Below, one piece after another: positions 8,365 to 23,875 of a stretch of DNA of 64,000 nt; positions within the stretch are counted from its first letter, which is position 1; every line of letters begins with the position of its first letter. The notes below the pieces were generated by a model. That model saw nothing but the letters and a program-made list of their open reading frames with translations. It had not been told where the DNA came from and did no database searches. The stretch comes from JAJPIG01 sp035531675. Its GTDB lineage: Bacteria > Desulfobacterota > Binatia > Binatales > Binataceae. The stretch is taken from positions 17,093 through 81,092 of the forward strand of contig DATKSL010000008.1 in assembly GCA_035531675.1 (NCBI GenBank), read 5' to 3'. The position numbers were made by a program, and so were the translations under genes.

Positions 8365-9780
8365 ATGATGAACCAGGACCTGCTCGCGATTACCACTTTG
8401 GGCGCGCTCAAGAGCGCCGGCTACCGGACGGCGCCGGTGCGGATCGAGATGCGCAACAACCTGCTCAAGCGGCTCACGGGCAGCGAGCGCACGCTGCCCG
8501 GGATAATCGGCTACGACAAGACCGTGGTGCCCGAGATCGAGAATGCGATCCTGGCCGGCCATCACATGATCTTCCTGGGCGAGCGCGGCCAGGCGAAATC
8601 GCGGATCATTCGCTCGCTGGCGGGCCTGCTCGACGAGCTGGTGCCGGCCGTCAAGGGCTGCGAGATCAACGACGATCCGTACGCGCCGATCTGCAAGTTC
8701 TGCCGCCGCCAGCTCGAGGAGCATGGCGACAATCTCGAGATCACCTGGCTCACGCGCGAGCCTCGCTACGCCGAGAAGCTCGCCACGCCCGACGTCTCGG
8801 TAGCCGACCTGATCGGCGAAATCGATCCGATCAAGGTTGCCGAAGGGCGCTACCTGGCCGACGAGGAGACCATCCACTACGGCCTGATTCCGCGCACCAA
8901 CCGCGGCATCTTCGCGATCAATGAGCTGCCCGATCTGACCGAGAAGGTGCAGGTCGGACTGTTCAACCTGATGGAAGAGAAGGACGTTCAGATCAAGGGT
9001 TACAAGATTCGCCTGCCGGTCGACGTAATATTCGTCGCCAGCGCGAATCCGGAGGACTACACCTCGCGCGGCCGTATCATTACGCCGCTCAAGGACCGTT
9101 TCGACGTCCAGATTCGCACCCACTATCCGAAGACCATCGAAGACGAGATCGCGATCATGGAGCAGGAATGCAGCTATCCGCTGCGCCCCGAGCTGCCGCT
9201 GCGGGTGGCGCCGTTCATGCGCGAAATCCTCGCCCACATCACCTTCGAGGCCCGCGCCTCCAACGAGATCAACCAATCCTCCGGCGTTTCCGTGCGCGTG
9301 ACGATCAACAACTTCGAAGCCGTCATCTCCAACGCCGAACGGCGCGCGGTGATGGTGGGCGAGAACGAGATCGTGCCGCGCATCACCGACCTGCCCTCGC
9401 TCTACGCCTCGACCGCCGGCAAGATCGAGCTCGAGTACGTCGGCGAGGACAAGAAGGAAGAGGACCTGGTCGAGCGCCTGATCAACCGCGCGGTGCTCAA
9501 GGTCTTCGACCATCACCTCAAGCTCGACGATCTTAAACCGATCATCGCCTACTTCGGCCAGGGCTGGGGCGTCGAGGTTTCCGACATGGCGCCGGCCACC
9601 GAGTACCTCGAACCGCTGCGTGAGGTGCCGGGCCTGCGCGAGGTGGTCGAGCGGCTCGGACCGTTCGAGACCCCGGGGCTGATGGCGGTGGCGAGCGAGC
9701 TGATCTTCGAGGGGCTGCACCTTCATCAGAAACTCAACAAGGAGCGCCAGGGCGGCGGCCGCTTCGCCTATCACGCCTGA
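8365..9780 (+). CDS. MoxR/magnesium-chelatase ChlI-like AAA+ ATPase
   Basis: This 471-residue AAA+ protein resembles the ChlI/MoxR clade. The P-loop at 72-79 reads GERGQAKS, with Ala where the Walker A Gly before Lys is usual. It is followed by an unusual insert with four Cys (ICKFCRRQ region near 110-120 and nearby), the NELPDL Walker B-like segment, and VIFVASANPEDYTSRGRI as sensor 1 region. The gene lies 10 bases upstream of a VWA protein, the standard partner of MoxR-type ATPases, which together remodel or activate client proteins. The client is unknown. A second Met follows the first, so the start may be 8368. Confidence 0.85.
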   Translation: MMNQDLLAITTLGALKSAGYRTAPVRIEMRNNLLKRLTGSERTLPGIIGYDKTVVPEIENAILAGHHMIFLGERGQAKSRIIRSLAGLLDELVPAVKGCEINDDPYAPICKFCRRQLEEHGDNLEITWLTREPRYAEKLATPDVSVADLIGEIDPIKVAEGRYLADEETIHYGLIPRTNRGIFAINELPDLTEKVQVGLFNLMEEKDVQIKGYKIRLPVDVIFVASANPEDYTSRGRIITPLKDRFDVQIRTHYPKTIEDEIAIMEQECSYPLRPELPLRVAPFMREILAHITFEARASNEINQSSGVSVRVTINNFEAVISNAERRAVMVGENEIVPRITDLPSLYASTAGKIELEYVGEDKKEEDLVERLINRAVLKVFDHHLKLDDLKPIIAYFGQGWGVEVSDMAPATEYLEPLREVPGLREVVERLGPFETPGLMAVASELIFEGLHLHQKLNKERQGGGRFAYHA

Positions 9781-9790
9781 CGCCGCGCCG

Positions 9791-11383
9791 ATGAACATCC
9801 ATCGCTACACGCGCTGGGACGGCAGCCAGCGGGTCCGGCTGACCGCCGACCAGTTGTTCGAGAAGCTGGCCGAATATCTTTCGTACACCGACGACGTGCG
9901 CCAGGCGATGGACTGGATCACGCGCCAGGGGCTCGACCTCGACGGCACCAAGATGGCCGGGCTCGAGGAGTTCATCGAGCAGCTGCGCCAGGAGATGCGC
10001 AAGCGTTATCGCGAGTCCAACCTGAAGAACGCGCTCGGTGAGATCGAACGCAAGCTCGAAAGCATCCTGGAGCGCGAGCGCAGCACGCTCGGCGCGCTGC
10101 GCGACCGCAAACCCGGCATCGAGGAGAAGGAGCGCGAGCTCGAGCACGTGCCGCGCAAGCTCTCGGAGGCGCTCCGGCGGCTGGAGAATTACGAGTTCGA
10201 GGACGCCGAGGCGCAGGCCGATTTCGACGAGCTGCTCAAGGAATACGAGAACGTCCGCGACCTCGAGAACTTCCGCGAGCGCCACGGCCAGGCCTTTCGC
10301 GGGCCCCAGAGTCTCGGCTATCGCGAGGCGGTCGACATGATGCGCGAGATGGAGCGGATGCGCAATCTCGAGCAGGCGCTGATGGCGGGCGATCTCGACC
10401 AGGTCTCCGGCGACGAGTTGCAGGCCATGCTCGGCGGACAGGCGCAGCAGGACTTCGAGAATTTGAAGCAGGTCATGATGCTGCTCGACGAGTCGGGCTA
10501 TCTGGCCACCAAGGGCGACCATCTGACGCTCTCGCCCAAGGGCGTGCGGCGCATCGGACAACTGGCGCTGCGCGATATCTTCCAGGGGCTGCTGCGCGAT
10601 CGCGGCGGCGGCCACGCGATGGAGCATCGCGGCGCGACCCAAATCCGCCCCGATATCACCAAGCCCTATGCCTACGGCGATCCGCTGAATCTCAACCTGG
10701 TGGCGACCCTCAAGCACGCGCTGACGCGCCGGCCGGGCGTTCCGCTCACACTCAGGCCCGAGGATTTCGAGGTTTTCGAGAGCGATTACGCCACCACCTC
10801 CTCGACCGTGCTGTGCCTGGATATGTCGTGGTCGATGAGCTGGGAGGGACGGTTCGCGGCGGCCAAGAAGGTTGCGATGGCGATGGAGACGCTGATTCGC
10901 TCCAGGTACCCGCGCGATTTCTTCGCCATCGTCGGCTTCTTCACCCGCGCCGTCGAGCTCAAGCTGAAGGATCTGCCCGAGGCCTCATGGAACATGGGCG
11001 ACCCGTTCACCAATCTGCAGGACGGGCTGCGCCTGGCCTCCGAGCTGCTCGGCCGCCATCCGTCGCGCAACCAGCACATCATCGTGATCACCGACGGTCA
11101 GCCGACCGCCTATTTCCAGAACGGGCGGGTGTTCTGCGAATGGCCGTTGTCGTTCGGCGGTATCAGCATGCGGGCCGCGCAGGAGACGCTCAAGGAAGTT
11201 GAGCGGGTGACGCGCAAGGGCATCACGATCAACACTTTCATGCTCGACGATTCGCCGAGCCTGCGCGCATTCGTCGAGAAGATGACCCAGATCAACCGGG
11301 GCCGGGCGCTGTTCACGCGTCCCGATCATCTGGGCGAGTACCTGCTGGTCGACTACCTGTCACATAAGCGCAAGAAGATTTGA
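9791..11383 (+). CDS. VWA-domain protein, partner of the MoxR-like ATPase
   Basis: The 530-residue protein has a long charged helical N-terminal half (residues about 60-270, rich in Glu, Arg and Leu) and a C-terminal von Willebrand A domain. The metal-ion adhesion site appears as DMSWS (Asp344, Ser346, Ser348), with a later VITDGQPT strand supplying the second metal-binding Asp. The protein has no signal peptide and is presumably cytoplasmic. Pairing with the ATPase 10 bases upstream matches MoxR-VWA chaperone pairs such as BchI-BchD or RavA-ViaA. The target is not evident from neighbours, which are translation and RNA genes. Confidence 0.85.
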   Translation: MNIHRYTRWDGSQRVRLTADQLFEKLAEYLSYTDDVRQAMDWITRQGLDLDGTKMAGLEEFIEQLRQEMRKRYRESNLKNALGEIERKLESILERERSTLGALRDRKPGIEEKERELEHVPRKLSEALRRLENYEFEDAEAQADFDELLKEYENVRDLENFRERHGQAFRGPQSLGYREAVDMMREMERMRNLEQALMAGDLDQVSGDELQAMLGGQAQQDFENLKQVMMLLDESGYLATKGDHLTLSPKGVRRIGQLALRDIFQGLLRDRGGGHAMEHRGATQIRPDITKPYAYGDPLNLNLVATLKHALTRRPGVPLTLRPEDFEVFESDYATTSSTVLCLDMSWSMSWEGRFAAAKKVAMAMETLIRSRYPRDFFAIVGFFTRAVELKLKDLPEASWNMGDPFTNLQDGLRLASELLGRHPSRNQHIIVITDGQPTAYFQNGRVFCEWPLSFGGISMRAAQETLKEVERVTRKGITINTFMLDDSPSLRAFVEKMTQINRGRALFTRPDHLGEYLLVDYLSHKRKKI

Positions 11384-11467
11384 ACGTCGGGCGGCCAGCT
11401 TCGAAGCCTTAGGGTCGGCCAGAATAGCGCCCGGACTTCGACCGCTTCCCGGCCTGGCGGGCTTGGC

Positions 11468-11496
11468 TTTACTCGGCTGCCGGGCTCTGTTACGCT
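11468..11496 (+). promoter_or_regulatory. Candidate sigma-70 promoter for rpsO
   Basis: A TTTACT hexamer at 11468-11473 is followed after 17 bases by TACGCT at 11491-11496, about 40 bases upstream of the rpsO start. The match to consensus is moderate. The 155-base gap otherwise shows no gene. Confidence 0.35.
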
Positions 11497-11538
11497 TCCT
11501 TCTCAAGAAAAAGTAAAAAGGAACAAGCAAGACTCCTG

Positions 11539-11808
11539 ATGCCCCTCGCGTCCGCCCGCAAGCGGGAAATAGTCCAGTCGCACGCGCGAACTCTCACGGA
11601 TAGCGGTTCTACCGAAGTCCAGGTGGCGCTTTTTTCTGCTCGTATTGAGCAGTTGAGCGGCCATCTTCGGACCCACGCGAAAGACCATCATTCGCGTCGG
11701 GGACTGCTCAGATTGGTCAGCAAGCGCCGCCGGCTGCTGGACTATCTACATGCGCGCGATTTTGCTCGCTACCGAGAGCTGATCGAAAAGCTGGGTATCC
11801 GGAGGTAG
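11539..11808 (+). CDS. rpsO: 30S ribosomal protein S15
   Basis: S15 binds 16S rRNA and nucleates the 30S platform. The 89 residues match the family length and include the TGSTEVQ-like segment (here DSGSTEVQVAL), the HAKDHHSRRGLL segment and the C-terminal YRELIEKLGIRR end. A purine-rich leader (AAAAAGGAACAAG) precedes the ATG. The rpsO-pnp order is classic and the two are likely cotranscribed, with 143 bases between them. Confidence 0.98.
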   Translation: MPLASARKREIVQSHARTLTDSGSTEVQVALFSARIEQLSGHLRTHAKDHHSRRGLLRLVSKRRRLLDYLHARDFARYRELIEKLGIRR

Positions 11809-11951
11809 GCCCGGACGGATGGTCGTGCGGCCCGCGCCGTATCGACCGGGCTGGCCTATCGGCTGCTTGACGGCATTAGACTGGCCGCAAGCCATCGCCG
11901 CCGGTCTACCGCCTCGGACCTGCATCCTGCCTTCCTGACAAGGGCAAGGAA

Positions 11952-14045
<2,094 letters not shown>

Positions 14046-14063
14046 CCGGCCGCCGAGGCGCCC

Positions 14064-15326
14064 ATGATTCGCAAAACCGAGCTTCCCAACGGCGTCCGGG
14101 TCATGACCGAGGCGATGCCGCAGGTGGTTTCCTCCTCGATCGGAATCTGGGTCGAGAATGGTTCGCGCTACGAGGTGCCCGAGCACAACGGCGTCTCGCA
14201 CTTTATCGAGCATCTGCTGTTCAAGGGCACCAGGCGGCGTACCGCCGCGCAGATCGCCGAGGAGATCGACGCGGTCGGCGGCGTGCTCAACGCCTTCACC
14301 GGCAAGGAATACACCTGTTACTACGCCAAGGTGTTGGGCGCCGACCTGCCGCTCGCTATCGACGTGCTGGCCGACATCTTTCTCGACTCGTTGTTCGAAC
14401 CGGCCGAAATTGACCGCGAGCGCCAGGTCGTAATCCAGGAGATCTCGCAGGCCGAGGATACGCCCGACGATTTCATCCACGACCTCTTCAACCTGCGCTT
14501 CTGGGAAGGCCATCCGCTCTCGCTGCCGATCTTCGGCTGCGAACAGACCGTCAACGCGATGGATCGCGAGCTGCTGACCTCGTTCATGGCCGAGCGCTAC
14601 CGCGCCGGCAAGATCCTGGTCGCCGCGGCCGGGATGGTCGATCACGACCGGCTGGTGGCCGAGTGTGCGCGGCTGTTCGGCGCAATCCCCGGCAACGGAC
14701 GGCCGCCGGTAATCGGCCCGCCGGCCGAGCGTCCGGTGGTGCAGCAGTACGAGAAGGAACTCGAGCAGGTCCATCTATGTATCGGCGGACCCGGGCTCAG
14801 CCAATCCGATCCGCTGCGCTACGCCAGCTATGTTCTCAACACCGCGCTGGGCGGCGGGATGTCGTCGCGCCTGTTCCAGGAGGTGCGCGAGCGCCGCGGC
14901 CGCGTCTACAGTATCTACTCGTTCAACGCCTCCTTCATCGATTGCGGTTACATGGCGATTTACGCCGGCACCAACCCCGGCTGGATCGACGAGGTAATCG
15001 AGGTGACGCTCGGCGAGGTCGGCAAGGTCGCACGCGCCGGACTCACGCCGGCCGAACTGGCCCGCGCCAAAAGCCAGCTCAAGGGCAACATGCTGCTCGG
15101 GATGGAGTCGACCGACAGCCGGATGAACCGGTTGGCGCGCAATGAGATTTATTTCCGGCGCGAGATCCCGCTGCAGGAACTGGCCGACGCGATCGAGCGG
15201 GTCACCAACGAGCAAATCGTCGAGCTCGGCGCCACCTGCTTCAAGCCCGAGCGGATGGCGATGGTGGTGCTGGGCGATCTGAAGGGCCGCAAGCTCGGCA
15301 CCGAAGTCTGGTCGGCGATGAACTAA
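14064..15326 (+). CDS. M16-family zinc metallopeptidase (PqqL/processing-peptidase-like)
   Basis: The 420-residue protein has the inverted zinc motif HFIEH (His46, Glu49, His50) and a distal Glu in QEISQAEDTPDD, as required for an active M16B peptidase. The second half contains the GGGMSSRLFQEVRERRG segment shared by this group. There is no signal peptide, so it probably acts in the cytoplasm. Genes of this type commonly follow pnp in many bacterial phyla, and their substrates are poorly defined. The gap from pnp is 18 bases, consistent with an operon. Confidence 0.92.
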   Translation: MIRKTELPNGVRVMTEAMPQVVSSSIGIWVENGSRYEVPEHNGVSHFIEHLLFKGTRRRTAAQIAEEIDAVGGVLNAFTGKEYTCYYAKVLGADLPLAIDVLADIFLDSLFEPAEIDRERQVVIQEISQAEDTPDDFIHDLFNLRFWEGHPLSLPIFGCEQTVNAMDRELLTSFMAERYRAGKILVAAAGMVDHDRLVAECARLFGAIPGNGRPPVIGPPAERPVVQQYEKELEQVHLCIGGPGLSQSDPLRYASYVLNTALGGGMSSRLFQEVRERRGRVYSIYSFNASFIDCGYMAIYAGTNPGWIDEVIEVTLGEVGKVARAGLTPAELARAKSQLKGNMLLGMESTDSRMNRLARNEIYFRREIPLQELADAIERVTNEQIVELGATCFKPERMAMVVLGDLKGRKLGTEVWSAMN

Positions 15327-15348
15327 TCGCTCAGCGGCGTTTCCAGCC

Positions 15349-16932
15349 TCACTGCTTTCCGCTTCCTGACAACCACACGCGCCACGGGCTGCCGCCCGCC
15401 ACGTCGGTGATCAAGACGTGCGCCGAGCGGAGCCCCTTCGCGGTCGGCACGAAGCTCACGCTGAGGGTGCACTGCGCTTGCGGCGCGAGTTGGCTCGCGC
15501 ATCCCGAGACCATAAAATCAGTGCTCGCCTTGCCCGCCAGCTGCCAGGCGATCTGAACCGGCACTGGACTTCGATTGATGATCGTGACGGTCTTCGCTTG
15601 GCTCTGGGCGCTCACTTGCCAGCGACCGAACGCCATCGTGCGCGGGCTGAGCCGGATTGGCGGACGCACCCCCCTGCCGACCAGGCTCACGTACTGGGGA
15701 CTGTTATGCGCATTGTTGACGATCGTCAAGGTACCGGTGCGGCGGCCAATCTGCGCGGGCACGAACTCGACACCTATCTTGCAACTCTTCCCGACGGGGA
15801 GACTCGGCGCACAATTGTTGGACGAGATCTTGAACTCGTCGCTGTCCGTCGACGGCGTCCCGAAGATTATCGCGGCCTTCAGCCGGTTGAGGGGATTGTG
15901 CAGCGTGACACGATGCTCGGGGCTTGAAGCCGCGGTGACGCCGACCGGCTCGTTGGGGAAAATAATTTCGGCTGGCCAATGACGGAGTTTTACCGGCACC
16001 ACCGTGGGCGTCGCCGTCGGCGTCGCGGTCGATGTAGCAGTTGGCGTGGGCGTCGCGGTGGTCGTCGGGGTGGCGGTCGCGGTGATGGTGGCAGTGGGCG
16101 TAGGCGTGGCGGATTCGATCGCAAACACGCCCTGGATATGCGCCGGGGCGAATCCCGTTTCGGCCCCGTAAGCGAGTGACCAGGCGCCGCCGCCCGAGGG
16201 ATCGAACTCGAGCACCTCCTGCGGCGTAAAATTCTCGCCGCCGATCGATCCCGTGCCGTCAAACACCATCAGCAGATGGCCGTCGCTGGCGAGATAATCG
16301 GCGCCCACCAGGTTCACTCCCGCCGGCACGCCATTCGCTCGCCCATCGAAGAAAATCTTCCGGACCGGCGCGACCGAGCCGGTGAGTTGCGTCAGATCTG
16401 ACGGGTAGACGGTGACCGGGGCATTATTGGGTCCGGTAAGCGAGACCGGGATGTCGAAGGAGAGCGCGAGGTCGCCGCCGATCATCGTCAGTGCGTCGAT
16501 CGCCGCCCCGGCCGGCACGCCGTTGTCAGAACCCTTGAAGTAGTACGAGTACTTCGTGCCATCGAAGCTCGCGACGTCGCGCGGCGTGATCGTGATCGAA
16601 CCCGAACCCGAACTAGACGGCAGCGAAACCGGATTGTCGAAAGTCAAAAGTTGCTGATTAACGGAGATTCGATAATAGCCGGTGATATGAACACCGGGTA
16701 CAACCGCGGGAAACGCGGGGAGCGTGGTGTCAGTATTTCCCGCCAGATCGACAGCCACCACCTGGTTGGGCTCGACCATGACGCTGCCGAGCATGACCGG
16801 CACGTCCGGGGTGAAGAAAATGCTGGACAGCGGAGTGGCAGAGAAGGCCGCCATCGCGCCGGTGAGCAGCAGCATCATCGCCACCAGCGACGCGACCAAC
16901 CGCGATGTGATCAGGCGTCGGGACCGCTTCAT
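15349..16932 (-). CDS. Secreted protein with Thr-Pro linker and two ASH-type domains
   Basis: This 527-residue protein begins with a basic N-terminus and a hydrophobic stretch (about 12-30), a Sec signal or anchor. Residues 40-275 form an unassigned beta-rich part with two similar segments, SDNGVPAGAA and RANGVPAGVN, that mark an internal duplication. A low-complexity linker of about 40 residues built from TPTAT units follows. The last 210 residues hold two similar Ig-like units, each ending in a VSF.P or VEF.P strand typical of ASPM-SPD2-Hydin (choice-of-anchor D) domains. It is probably surface-exposed. Function is unknown; it is convergent with the M16 gene. Confidence 0.8.
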   Translation of the reverse strand: MKRSRRLITSRLVASLVAMMLLLTGAMAAFSATPLSSIFFTPDVPVMLGSVMVEPNQVVAVDLAGNTDTTLPAFPAVVPGVHITGYYRISVNQQLLTFDNPVSLPSSSGSGSITITPRDVASFDGTKYSYYFKGSDNGVPAGAAIDALTMIGGDLALSFDIPVSLTGPNNAPVTVYPSDLTQLTGSVAPVRKIFFDGRANGVPAGVNLVGADYLASDGHLLMVFDGTGSIGGENFTPQEVLEFDPSGGGAWSLAYGAETGFAPAHIQGVFAIESATPTPTATITATATPTTTATPTPTATSTATPTATPTVVPVKLRHWPAEIIFPNEPVGVTAASSPEHRVTLHNPLNRLKAAIIFGTPSTDSDEFKISSNNCAPSLPVGKSCKIGVEFVPAQIGRRTGTLTIVNNAHNSPQYVSLVGRGVRPPIRLSPRTMAFGRWQVSAQSQAKTVTIINRSPVPVQIAWQLAGKASTDFMVSGCASQLAPQAQCTLSVSFVPTAKGLRSAHVLITDVAGGSPWRVWLSGSGKQ

Positions 16933-16941
16933 CTTCCCTCT

Positions 16942-16961
16942 GGGCGGAAGCGAGTCCGCCC
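16942..16961. repeat. Perfect 7-bp inverted repeat in the leader of the ASH-domain gene
   Basis: GGGCGGA and TCCGCCC are separated by 6 bases, ending 10 bases before the start codon and just upstream of its GAGGGAAG ribosome site on the minus strand. It could fold in the mRNA leader or mark the end of the gltD transcript region. A second hairpin (GCGCCGC with GCGGCGC) lies between here and the gltD stop. Confidence 0.45.
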
Positions 16962-17004
16962 GGGCGATGCTGTTTGTTCGCGGCGCCGCGCTTGCGGCGC
17001 GCGC

Positions 17005-18450
17005 TCAGAGCTCGGGACTGGCCGGCAGAAAGCTTTCGCCCATCAGGTACGCGTCGACGGCGCGGGCGGCTTCGCGTCCCTCCCATATCGCCCATACCAC
17101 TAACGACTGGCCGCGGCGAGCGTCACCGGCGGCGAACACACCGGGCACGCTGCTGGCGTAATCCTGGCACGCGATATTGCCGCGCTGGTCGAGCTTGAGT
17201 CCGAGCTCGGCCACGATCGTGTCGGGCTCGGGTCCGAGGAAGCCCAGCGCCAGCAGCACCAGATCGCAATCGATCGCGAACTCGCTGCCCGCAATCTCCT
17301 CCATCGCCATCCGTCCGTTGTCGCGCTTCCAGTGCAGCCGCGCGGCGTTGAGCCGCGTGACGCGGCCATTCTCGCCGCTAAAGCTCTTGGTGTTGATGCT
17401 CCAGTCGCGGCGCACGCCTTCCTCGTGCGAGGTCGAAGTGCGCAGAATCATCGGCCACTCCGGCCACGGCATCTCGACGGTGCGCTGCGCCGGCGGCATC
17501 GGCAGCAACTCGAACTGCGACACCTCGGCGGCGCCCTGGCGGTTCGAGGTGCCGAGGCAATCCGAGCCGGTGTCGCCGCCGCCCAGGATGACGACTCGTT
17601 TGCCGTGCGCGGTAATCTCCGTGCGCGGATCGATCGCATCGCCGAAGTTGCGCTTGTTCTGTTGCGGCAGGAATTCCATCGCGAAGTGGATTCCGCCCAG
17701 TTCGCGCCCCGGCACCGTCAGATCGCGCGGCTTGGTCGATCCCATGGTCAGGCAGATAGCGTCATGGCGGGCGCGCAGCTCGTCGGCATGCAGGTCGCGC
17801 CCGACGTGGCAATCGGTGACGATTTCGACGCCCTCGGCGCGCATCTGTTCGACCCGCCGATTCACCATCCACTTCTCGAGCTTGAAGTCCGGTATCCCGT
17901 ACATCAGCAGTCCGCCGACCCGGTCGGATCGTTCGTAGAGCGTGACCGCGTGACCGGCGCGCGCCAGTTGCTGAGCGCAGGCCAGCCCGGCCGGTCCCGA
18001 TCCCACTACCGCGACGCGTTTGCCGGAGCGGCGCGCCGCCGGCTGCGGCGTGACCCAGCCCTCGGCGAAAGCGTGATCGATGATGCTCTTCTCGATCAGT
18101 TTGATAGTGACCGGATCGTTGTTGATATTGAGGACGCAGGCTTCCTCGCACGGCGCCGGACACACCCGCCCGGTGAACTCCGGGAAGTTGTTGGTCGAGT
18201 GCAGCCGCTCGATCGCCTCGCGCCAGCGCCCGCGGTAAACGAAATCGTTCCAGTCCGGAATGATGTTCCCGAGCGGGCAGCCCTTGTGGCAGAACGGAAT
18301 CCCGCAATCCATGCAGCGCGCGCCCTGCTCGCGCAGCTTCTCCTCGGGCATCTTGAGCTCGAACTCGCGCCAGTCCTTGAGCCGCTCGGCGGCCGGCCGC
18401 TTATGCGGGGTTTCGCGTTCGAATTCGAGAAAGCCGGTGATCTTGCCCAT
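17005..18450 (-). CDS. gltD: Glutamate synthase [NADPH] small subunit
   Basis: GltD passes electrons from NADPH through FAD and iron-sulfur clusters to GltB. The 481-residue protein has the N-terminal cysteine clusters CMDCGIPFCHKGCP and CPAPCEEAC that bind 4Fe-4S centres, an FAD-binding motif GSGPAGLACA, an NADPH motif GGGDTGSD, and the C-terminal GVFAAGDARRGQSLVVWAI segment that contacts FAD. Length and motifs match the family. It lies 39 bases downstream of gltB, last in the lrp-gltB-gltD operon. Confidence 0.97.
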   Translation of the reverse strand: MGKITGFLEFERETPHKRPAAERLKDWREFELKMPEEKLREQGARCMDCGIPFCHKGCPLGNIIPDWNDFVYRGRWREAIERLHSTNNFPEFTGRVCPAPCEEACVLNINNDPVTIKLIEKSIIDHAFAEGWVTPQPAARRSGKRVAVVGSGPAGLACAQQLARAGHAVTLYERSDRVGGLLMYGIPDFKLEKWMVNRRVEQMRAEGVEIVTDCHVGRDLHADELRARHDAICLTMGSTKPRDLTVPGRELGGIHFAMEFLPQQNKRNFGDAIDPRTEITAHGKRVVILGGGDTGSDCLGTSNRQGAAEVSQFELLPMPPAQRTVEMPWPEWPMILRTSTSHEEGVRRDWSINTKSFSGENGRVTRLNAARLHWKRDNGRMAMEEIAGSEFAIDCDLVLLALGFLGPEPDTIVAELGLKLDQRGNIACQDYASSVPGVFAAGDARRGQSLVVWAIWEGREAARAVDAYLMGESFLPASPEL

Positions 18451-18489
18451 CGTTGAGTAACTTCGCTCCCCTCAGTGCTCGGCGCCGCG

Positions 18490-23038
<4,549 letters not shown>

Positions 23039-23046
<8 letters not shown>

Positions 23047-23605
23047 GGCTGTCTCCCTTCGGGACCGGGGGGTCGGACTTGCGCGCGCCATGACGATGGG
23101 TGCGGCCGTTGCCGGCGCCCTGCGGCTCGCGGTTGGTGACCGCGACCTGATGGCGTTCGGTATGAGTCGACAGCACCACCATGGTTTCGGTGCGCGCCAC
23201 GCCTTCGATCAGGCGAATGGTTCGGATCAGCTTTTCGAGCGAAGCGGTGTTGGTGGTTTTGACCTTGAGCAGCACCGTATGCTCGCCGGTCACGTGATGA
23301 CATTCCAGCACGTCATCGAGCAGATCGACGGTCTCCTCGAACAGCGCAATCGTCTTGGGATGCGCGATCGAAACGCCGATGAATGCGGTGACGTCACGGC
23401 CGAGCCGCTTGGCGTCAACCGTGGCGGAATAGCCGGAAATAATGCCGCTGTCCTCGAGCTTCTTGACGCGCTCGATGACCGACGGCGCGGACAGGCCGAC
23501 CTGCTCTCCAAGCTTGACATGCGGGATACGGCCATGTTCCTGGAGAATCGAAATGATTTGCAGGTCGATCGAATCGAGTTCTGGAGCTTCGTTTCCTAAT
23601 TTCAT
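23039..23605 (-). CDS. Lrp/AsnC-family transcriptional regulator
   Basis: The 188-residue protein has an N-terminal winged helix-turn-helix (LDSIDLQIISILQEHGR, then GLSAPSVIERVKKLEDSGII, about residues 10-60) and a C-terminal RAM/ligand domain with the GEHTVLLKV strand. A basic, disordered tail of about 35 residues exceeds the usual 150-165 length. Start is the ATG at 23605; longer in-frame starts run into upstream non-coding DNA. Its stop overlaps the gltB start (ATGCATAA), so regulator and enzyme are translationally coupled. By analogy with Lrp control of gltBD it likely senses an amino acid and tunes nitrogen assimilation and its own promoter. Confidence 0.92.
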
Positions 23606-23618
23606 AAGGCAAACCTGA

Positions 23619-23631
23619 CGACAGCCTGTCG
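23619..23631. promoter_or_regulatory. Palindromic operator candidate for the lrp-gltBD operon
   Basis: CGACAGCCTGTCG is a perfect 6+1+6 palindrome between the predicted -10 hexamer (23632-23637) and the lrp start codon (23605), so it would cover the transcription start. A bound protein there would block initiation, suggesting autoregulation. It does not match the E. coli Lrp consensus, so the binding factor is unproven. Confidence 0.45.
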
Positions 23632-23661
23632 AACGTAGCGAAAATACGCACCTGAGGTCAA
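23632..23661 (-). promoter_or_regulatory. Predicted sigma-70 promoter of the lrp-gltB-gltD operon
   Basis: On the minus strand TTGACC (23661-23656) is separated by 18 bases from TACGTT (23637-23632), followed by a leader of about 20 bases. The 270-base gap 23606-23875 is the most AT-rich stretch in the window and otherwise has no gene. Its upstream half could hold activator or nucleoid-protein sites. Confidence 0.5.
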
Positions 23662-23875
23662 GGAAACTTAGGACGGCGTTCTGAAAGAATCTATTTGCAA
23701 CGGCACAGGATGTCAAACGGAAGGAAGCATCGGAATAAACGAGCCCTTGCCTAAAAAAGTATCAGAGCTGGATCGTCAGTGCATAACAAATCGGCATAAA
23801 GAGAGAAAATAAAACGTAGTCCCGTTTATTGGATATCAGACACAAAAGAGCGCGTAACTAATTCGACAAGTAAAA

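Noticed and set aside
11867..11882. TTGACG and TAGACT before pnp as a promoter pair
   Set aside because: The hexamers are only 4 bases apart, too close for a -35/-10 pair. The -10-like string is noted as a recurring pattern only.
15990..16110. Repetitive GGCGTCGCGGT-like DNA as a tandem repeat or CRISPR-like array
   Set aside because: It encodes the TPTAT linker of the secreted protein in phase and has no unique spacers.
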